Part shown: positions 58,503-64,000 of the stretch, in pieces
Numbering within the stretch: the stretch's first letter is position 1
Layout: every line of letters begins with the position of its first letter
Origin: Cyanobacterium sp. Dongsha4
GTDB lineage: Bacteria; Cyanobacteriota; Cyanobacteriia; Cyanobacteriales; Cyanobacteriaceae
Direction: 5' to 3'
Length of the DNA stretch: 64,000 bases
Assembly (NCBI RefSeq): GCF_036345015.1
Contig: NZ_CP084098.1
Span: 1,067,326 to 1,131,325, forward strand
Notes under the pieces: generated by a model
Told to the model about the DNA's origin: nothing
The model's database searches: none
The model's input: the letters and a program-made list of their open reading frames with translations, nothing else
Position numbers and translations under genes: made by a program

Positions 58503-58612
58503 CCTCTGTTCGGTTTAAGAATATCTAAATAAGGGCAGGTTTTAGGTTTCAGGTATTAAGGTTCGTGTTAATTAAAAACTTTGAACTCAGCTAGGTTAAT
58601 GAAAAAGTGATT

Positions 58613-59608
58613 TCAATTGCTTAACTGTTCAGTACGATTAGGGGTTTCTGTATTGCTTCCTGTAAAACTTTGGAAAAGGGCAAAACCTGTGATCGCAGCT
58701 ATAACAATACCGCCAACAATACCCGCCATTTTCAGTTTATTATTTTTTGGTTCGGGTTCAATGGTATCCTCCGTTGGGTCTTCTGAATGGGCATAACGAT
58801 GGAATAAGAAATCTAAAGCATAATTTCGTAATTCATAATATCTAGGATCTTCCGTGATTTGGGAACGATTACGGGGACGAGAAAAGGGAATATCAAGAAT
58901 TTCGCCAATTTTTGCACTAGGACCATTGGTCATCATCACGAGGCGATCGCACAAAAAGAGAGCTTCATCAATATCATGGGTAATCATCATTACCGTTAAA
59001 TTGTGTTCAGCACAAATTTGTAATAATTCCTCTTGTAACTCTTCCTTGGTAATAGCATCCAACGCCCCAAAAGGTTCATCTAAAATCAAAACTTCAGGAC
59101 GAATCGCCAAGGCACGGGCAATGGCAACCCTTTGTTTCATACCCCCAGAGATTTGATTAGGCTTTTTCTGAGCGGCTTCGGTTAAACCAACCATTGCTAA
59201 ATGCTCTTTAACAATAGTGTCTTTTTCCTGTTTATTTTTGTCAGGATAAACTGCATTAACCGCTAAATAAACGTTTTCATAGACCGTTTTCCAAGGAAGC
59301 AGACAGTAGTTCTGAAATACCATCATGCGATCGGGTCCGGGTTCAGCAATTACTTTATCTTTGAGAGTTACTTTACCAGTGGTGGGCTGATTGAAACCTG
59401 AAACCATGTTAAGCATAGTTGATTTACCGCACCCCGAATGTCCGATAACACAGATAAATTCTCCTTCCTTAACGGTTAGGTTGACTCCTTCCAAAACTGT
59501 GTAATTTCCGTTGGCAGTAGGATACACTTTGGAAATATCTTCAATGGTTAAAAATTCTGTTTTGGCTAAAGTAGTAGTTTTTTCCTCAGTATTCATTAAA
59601 CTTTGCAT
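58613..59608 (-). CDS. nrtD: Nitrate ABC transporter ATP-binding protein NrtD
   Basis: 331 residues. The ABC domain (about 18-265) has Walker A GHSGCGKSTMLN, signature ISGGMKQRVAIARAL and Walker B VLILDEPFGALD. It belongs with NrtC-like nitrate/sulfonate ATPases and is the last gene of nrtABCD. The C-terminus has about 60 extra residues: an acidic linker (EDPTEDTIEPEP) and one membrane helix (GIVGGIVIAAITGFALF). Short NrtD proteins lack these; some cyanobacterial NrtD proteins are similarly long. The first Met is used; M5 is an alternative. Confidence 0.92.
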   Translation of the reverse strand: MQSLMNTEEKTTTLAKTEFLTIEDISKVYPTANGNYTVLEGVNLTVKEGEFICVIGHSGCGKSTMLNMVSGFNQPTTGKVTLKDKVIAEPGPDRMMVFQNYCLLPWKTVYENVYLAVNAVYPDKNKQEKDTIVKEHLAMVGLTEAAQKKPNQISGGMKQRVAIARALAIRPEVLILDEPFGALDAITKEELQEELLQICAEHNLTVMMITHDIDEALFLCDRLVMMTNGPSAKIGEILDIPFSRPRNRSQITEDPRYYELRNYALDFLFHRYAHSEDPTEDTIEPEPKNNKLKMAGIVGGIVIAAITGFALFQSFTGSNTETPNRTEQLSN

Positions 59609-59831
59609 GGCGTTTTAGTAGTGAATAAGTGTTAATTAAGAAAGTAAAAGGGTAAAGTAAAAGGGAGAAAGATCAAAGGTAAATAGTGAATAGTAAATAG
59701 TTGAGAATTAAGAATTAAAAACTCCGAACACTCACTACTTGTTTGCCCCCCTTACCTCATCACCTCATTTCCCTCTCCCCCGAACTCCGTGCCGCTTTGC
59801 GGAACGAGCGCTCGAGCGTTCTCCCAGAACC

Positions 59832-61829
59832 TTAACTCCTGACTCCTGCGTTAATTTCGATTTCCGATACTTCAAAATCACGGCTGATGGTGAATCTTTC
59901 TAAATAACCGATGGGGTCATCTGGATTGAATACCATCTTGTCAAAGAGTTGGAAGGAGGTGCGATCGCTCTCTAGGTCTGGAATACCTAATTGACGACAG
60001 GCTTCCCCAAATAAATCGGGGCGACGAACTCGATCGATTATTTCTACCCAGTTGCGGGGGAAAGGAGTATAACCCCATCTTGCTAATTGAGTTAAAATCC
60101 AGAGGGCTTCTACTCTCCCCGGACAGTTGGCGCGATCGACATGAAACTGATTAAACCTCAACAGGGGTTCAATTTTCGTGCCGTAATTGTAAGGGTCAAC
60201 AAAACCGGGGCGAATATATTTTGGCTCAACTCCTACATATTCGGGACGAGCTAATATTTCCACAATTTCTTCTCGATTACGGCGATCATCACAGTAAGCA
60301 CAAGCCTCTATCAATGCTTTAATTAAAGCCAAGTGAGTTTGCGGATATGCTTGAGCCCAATCTTCTCTCACTCCCAATACTTTTTCTGGATGACTAGCCC
60401 AGATGTCCAAATCAGTGGCAATGACATAGCCAACGTCCTGTAAAACTGCCTCAGAGTTCCAAGGTTCGCCGACGCAATAACCGTCAATATTACCTGCTTT
60501 TAGGTTTGCTATCATCTGTGGAGGAGGAATCACCGTTAAATTGACATCATTATCAGGGTCAATTCCCCCCGAAGCTAACCAGTAACGCAACATCAGGTTG
60601 TGCATAGAAGCGGGATGTACCATGCCAAATGTGTGTACAGTATCTGGAGTTTGATGGATAATTTCCCTTAACCCATGAACATCGGTAACTCCCATTTCTT
60701 GAAATTTTTTCCCTAGGGTAATAGCGTTACCATTACGACTTAAAACAAGGGAAGTGATGATGGGAATAGGTGTTTTACCTCCTGCTCCCACAGTCATACT
60801 AAGAGGCATTCCTGCTACCATTTGCGCCCCGTCAAGGCGTTTTTCGGCTACTCCTCTAGCGATATGTTGCCATGAATCCTCCCTAATAAGGTTTACTTCT
60901 TCTAAGCCATATTCAGCAAAAATACCTTTTTCTTTGGCAATAACTAAAGGTGCACAGTCGGTTAAGGGAATAAAACCGATATTGAGATTAATTTTTTCTA
61001 AACCGTTACGGGCAATTACTTGAGGACTAGCAGTAACTTTGTTTTTGTTCGATCGCTTCTGTTGATTGAGGAAGTAAACGATTTCATTACGGAGACTGTA
61101 ATAACTGGGATGATTTACCACTTCTAACCGTTGCCTTGGTCGGGGGATTGGTACTTCGAGAATCTGCCCAATATGAGCCTCTGGCCCCGTAGTTAACATG
61201 ACAATGCGATCGCTCAATAATAATGCCTCGTCCACATCATGAGTTACCATGACACAGGTTACATGATTTTCCTGCACAATCTGCATTAAACTTTCTTGCA
61301 AATTCCCTCTAGTTAAAGCATCCAACGCCCCAAAAGGTTCATCTAATAGTAATACTTTTGGTTTTGTTGCCAAAGCACGTGCGATCGCAACTCTTTGTTT
61401 CATCCCCCCAGAAAGTTGATTAGGACGCTTATTAGCGGCGTGTCTTAATCCGACAAGAGCAATATTTTCCTCGATAATTGCCTTTCTTTCTCCTTCGGGA
61501 TAATGACGTAAAACTCGATTAACCGCAAGGGCGATGTTTTCCCTAACCGTCAACCAAGGTAGCAAAGAGTAATTTTGAAATACTACCATGCGTTCGGGAC
61601 CGGGTTCAGTAACTTCCTTACCTTCAAGAATAACTCCCCCATGAGTAGGATTGAGTAAACCTGCGATCATATTTAACAGCGTTGATTTACCACAACCAGA
61701 ATGTCCCACAAGAGAAATAAACTCACCTTTTTGAATGGAAAAATCAATATTTCTTAGGGCAATATATTCACCACCATTAGCCAGAGGAAATATTTTATCA
61801 ACGTGATCAATTTCAATAAAATTTGACAT
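59832..61829 (-). CDS. nrtC: NrtC, ATPase fused to NrtA-like binding domain
   Basis: 665 residues. Residues 1-255 are an ABC ATPase (GHSGCGKSTLLN; LSGGMKQRVAIARAL; VLLLDEPFGALD). Residues about 285-660 are a NrtA-like domain (IGFIPLTDCAPLVIAKEKGIF), the defining fusion of cyanobacterial NrtC. In other cyanobacteria this domain mediates ammonium-triggered inhibition of nitrate uptake, working with P-II. It lies between nrtB and nrtD on the same strand. Length and both halves are intact. Confidence 0.97.
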   Translation of the reverse strand: MSNFIEIDHVDKIFPLANGGEYIALRNIDFSIQKGEFISLVGHSGCGKSTLLNMIAGLLNPTHGGVILEGKEVTEPGPERMVVFQNYSLLPWLTVRENIALAVNRVLRHYPEGERKAIIEENIALVGLRHAANKRPNQLSGGMKQRVAIARALATKPKVLLLDEPFGALDALTRGNLQESLMQIVQENHVTCVMVTHDVDEALLLSDRIVMLTTGPEAHIGQILEVPIPRPRQRLEVVNHPSYYSLRNEIVYFLNQQKRSNKNKVTASPQVIARNGLEKINLNIGFIPLTDCAPLVIAKEKGIFAEYGLEEVNLIREDSWQHIARGVAEKRLDGAQMVAGMPLSMTVGAGGKTPIPIITSLVLSRNGNAITLGKKFQEMGVTDVHGLREIIHQTPDTVHTFGMVHPASMHNLMLRYWLASGGIDPDNDVNLTVIPPPQMIANLKAGNIDGYCVGEPWNSEAVLQDVGYVIATDLDIWASHPEKVLGVREDWAQAYPQTHLALIKALIEACAYCDDRRNREEIVEILARPEYVGVEPKYIRPGFVDPYNYGTKIEPLLRFNQFHVDRANCPGRVEALWILTQLARWGYTPFPRNWVEIIDRVRRPDLFGEACRQLGIPDLESDRTSFQLFDKMVFNPDDPIGYLERFTISRDFEVSEIEINAGVRS

Positions 61830-61860
61830 CTTTTTTAATGAATAATTAATAATAATTAAA

Positions 61861-61894
61861 AGGTTTCAGGTTTCAGGTTTCAGGTTTCAGGTTT
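61861..61894 (+). repeat. Heptamer array AGGTTTC x5
   Basis: Nearly five copies of a 7-bp unit between nrtB and nrtC. The same string appears singly or doubled in several other intergenic regions (for example near 23425, 37620 and 58545). Confidence 0.85.
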
Positions 61895-61996
61895 TATTTC
61901 TCTGACATTGGCATTAATGAGTAAGATATTTTTTAATTTCTCCCCATGCTTCCCATGCCTCCCTCTCTCCCCACTCCCCACTCCCTACTCCTAACC

Positions 61997-62017
61997 CCGA
62001 ACTCCGAACTCCGAACT
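61997..62017 (+). repeat. Heptamer array CCGAACT x3
   Basis: Three perfect units immediately downstream of the nrtB stop. The same heptamer is found at the end of the MITE-like element and at 39917-39951. Confidence 0.88.
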
Positions 62018-62023
62018 CGTTAT

Positions 62024-62848
62024 CTATTTTTGTTCACCCGGAACAACAATACTAGCGATAAAACCAACGAATCTATCTAGCAATAAACCGACTATACCAA
62101 CATAAATTAAAGCAATAATAATTTCACTCATTAAAGAGCTGTTATAAGCATCCCAAATAAAGAAGCCAATACCCACACCACCAATTAACATTTCTGCGGC
62201 CACAATTGCTAACCAAGATAAACCGATACCGATTCTTAAACCAGTGAAAATATAGGGAACTGAAGCAGGAAATAAGATGTTAAAAAAGTATTCAGTTTTA
62301 GATAATTTTAACACCCTAGAAACGTTAGTATAATCTTGAGGAATTTTTTGTACTCCTACGGTTGTATTGATAATAATAGGCCAAATAGCAGTAATGAAAA
62401 TAACAAAAATAGCCGAGGGTTCTGCTTCTTGAAATGCGGCTAAAGCAATGGGTAGCCAAGCAAGAGGAGGAATAGTTCTTAATACTTGAAAAATAGGATC
62501 TACCGCATCATAAATAACTTTATTTGCCCCAATTAGAATACCTAAACCAATCCCAACTATTGCCGCTAAAGAAAATCCGATCGCAACTCTTGTTAAACTG
62601 GCAAAAATTTGAATTGCCAACCCTTTATCTGTACCGCCATTATCAAAAAAGGGATCAATAATTAACGGATAAGTATCTTCAAAAACCTGAACAGGACTAG
62701 GTAAATTTGAGGATTCACCACTGCAAACAATTTGCCAAATTACTAAAAATACGATGATAGCAACCGCAGGACGAATTACTTTTTTAGAATACAAAAAGCT
62801 GAGGGGATTTTTTTTGCGGAGTTTTAAATTAATACTAGAATTAGCCAT
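62024..62848 (-). CDS. nrtB: Nitrate ABC transporter permease NrtB
   Basis: 274 residues with about six membrane helices and the EAA-type coupling loop (IPQDYTNVSRVLKLSKTEYFFNILFPASVPYIFTGL). This is the permease of the nitrate/nitrite importer. It lies between nrtA and nrtC, on the same strand, with 205 and 194 bp gaps that are repeat-rich. NtcA normally activates this operon; its promoter would be outside the window. Confidence 0.95.
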   Translation of the reverse strand: MANSSINLKLRKKNPLSFLYSKKVIRPAVAIIVFLVIWQIVCSGESSNLPSPVQVFEDTYPLIIDPFFDNGGTDKGLAIQIFASLTRVAIGFSLAAIVGIGLGILIGANKVIYDAVDPIFQVLRTIPPLAWLPIALAAFQEAEPSAIFVIFITAIWPIIINTTVGVQKIPQDYTNVSRVLKLSKTEYFFNILFPASVPYIFTGLRIGIGLSWLAIVAAEMLIGGVGIGFFIWDAYNSSLMSEIIIALIYVGIVGLLLDRFVGFIASIVVPGEQK

Positions 62849-63053
62849 AGTTAAAAAAGGAATGATTTGAATAAAAAATAAAATATAAGGTGATCATTTT
62901 TAGCTAAGTTGTTGTGGCAAAGAGAAGTAAGTTAGACGCATTTTACTTATATTATTTATTGGTTGATAGAAAATAAATAATACTCATAATTATTGCCCCT
63001 TGCCTCTCGCCTCTTGCCTACCTTAACTGAGGATTATTGATGTGAAGTTTATG

Positions 63054-64000
63054 TTAAGCCTTAATAGCTTTGATTTTGAGACTATCTAAATAGGCTTGAG
63101 GATTTTCTGGATCAAATGTGACACCATCAAAGAAGGTTTCAACCCCACGAGATGGGCTACTAGGTATTTCCGACTCAGGCACACCTAAAGCCGTTGCCGC
63201 TTCTCTCCATAAGTCTTCCCTATTAACTTCATCCACAATTTTCTTGGTATCAGTGGAAGCAGGAATATAACCCCAACGGATATTTTCTGTTAAAAACCAT
63301 AAGTCATGACTCTTGTAAGGATAAGAAGCGTTATCAGTCCAGTATTTTTGCATTAACTCTGTATCTTCAAAAGTTGGGTCTCCATTACCAAAGTTATATA
63401 TACCCTTGGAGCGATCGATAATATCTTCAAAAGGTACTTTAAACCATTCCCGTTTAGAGACAATTTGACACATTTCCTCTTTATTTTCGGGCTTATCACA
63501 CCACTGTTGAGCTTCCAACACAGCCATTAATAGGGCTTTAGCGGCTTTAGGATTAGCGTCAACCCAATCTTTGCGCATACCAAAGGCTTTTTCAGGATGG
63601 TCTTTCCAAAGTTGCCCTGTGGTAATTGCTTGATAACCTACTCCCTGATTGACGGTTTGTAAAGGCCAAGGCTCACCCACACAGAATGATTCCATTGCAT
63701 TAACTTTAACGTTTGCTACCATTTGAGCAGGAGGTACAACAATAGTGGAAAACTCTTTACCCGGTTCTAATCCACCTGCGGCTAACCAGTAACGAATCCA
63801 GCAGTCATGAGTTCCTCCGGGGAATGTCATTGCTACTTTTGGATCAGTTACTTTGGCAAATGCTTCTTTGAGAGGGGATGTATCTAAACCAACTTTAAGA
63901 TCTTTATAGTTATTTCCCAACATGATACCCTGACCATTGACGTTTAACCGTGCCAAAATATACATTGGAGTGGGTTTACCATCAGTTACAGTTCCCATAC
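63054..64000 (-). CDS. nrtA: Nitrate-binding protein NrtA (partial)
   Basis: About 315 residues of the C-terminal two thirds of NrtA, open at the window edge. It includes FPGGTHDCWIRYWLAAGGLEP, AMESFCVGEPWP and RWGYIPASTDTKK, characteristic of nitrate/nitrite-binding proteins. It is a lipid-anchored periplasmic receptor for the NrtBCD transporter. The N-terminus, lipobox and promoter lie beyond the window. Confidence 0.95.
   Translation of the reverse strand, partial: MGTVTDGKPTPMYILARLNVNGQGIMLGNNYKDLKVGLDTSPLKEAFAKVTDPKVAMTFPGGTHDCWIRYWLAAGGLEPGKEFSTIVVPPAQMVANVKVNAMESFCVGEPWPLQTVNQGVGYQAITTGQLWKDHPEKAFGMRKDWVDANPKAAKALLMAVLEAQQWCDKPENKEEMCQIVSKREWFKVPFEDIIDRSKGIYNFGNGDPTFEDTELMQKYWTDNASYPYKSHDLWFLTENIRWGYIPASTDTKKIVDEVNREDLWREAATALGVPESEIPSSPSRGVETFFDGVTFDPENPQAYLDSLKIKAIKA

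Overview
The window is AT-rich cyanobacterial chromosome. Evidence: the octamer GCGATCGC (HIP1) recurs inside many genes; there are cyanobacteria-specific genes (thf1/psb29, ndhN, a DUF2839 protein, a four-ACT aspartokinase); and there is a nitrate ABC transporter with the cyanobacterial NrtC fusion. Gene content and base composition fit a Cyanobacterium/Geminocystis-like unicellular genome, but the genus is inferred. No rRNA, tRNA or CRISPR array was recognised.

Layout. 1-500: ribosomal protein genes rplT (cut by the window edge) and rpmI on the minus strand. 660-3300: a Grr-type RiPP locus (periplasmic binding-like GrrP, precursor GrrA, radical SAM/SPASM maturase GrrM). 3400-24500: mostly housekeeping: hslO, thf1, serS, rdgB, a ROK kinase, a PPP-type phosphatase, miaE, pepA, a GH57 enzyme, nth, glnB with a perfect NtcA site, lysC, ctaA-ctaB, hom, recR (apparently starting at ATT) and a RemA/DUF370 gene. 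Two copies of a short TA-flanked MITE-like element and many 7-bp tandem arrays lie between these genes. 24675-25547: an EcfT-like membrane protein.

25647-33423 is the most unusual part: seven consecutive minus-strand genes for long, soluble, mostly acidic coiled-coil proteins of about 300-530 residues. They have no recognisable catalytic domain, most have clear Shine-Dalgarno sequences, and they face a divergent GluR0-type glutamate-receptor potassium channel gene. Next come a membrane-anchored pseudokinase, a Nudix/winged-helix (NrtR-like) regulator with a damaged Nudix box, znuA-znuC without an adjacent permease gene, a TSUP permease, a lipid/multidrug-type ABC exporter, ndhN, a small beta-rich protein, alanine dehydrogenase, and a Wzm/Wzt-type (TagGH-like) polysaccharide exporter pair.

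47600-58500: a signalling block. A response regulator with a degenerate DHp-like tail is divergent from two tandem hybrid histidine kinases. The first (about 2040 aa) carries CBS, GAF and seven PAS domains, and its first GAF has both cysteines of a DXCF-type cyanobacteriochrome at the expected spacing. The second has a Cache-type periplasmic sensor. They share a closely similar kinase-receiver module. 58600-64000: the nrtABCD nitrate importer on the minus strand, with nrtA running off the window. With glnB and its NtcA box, nitrogen supply is a recurring theme, but these genes are far apart and not one operon.
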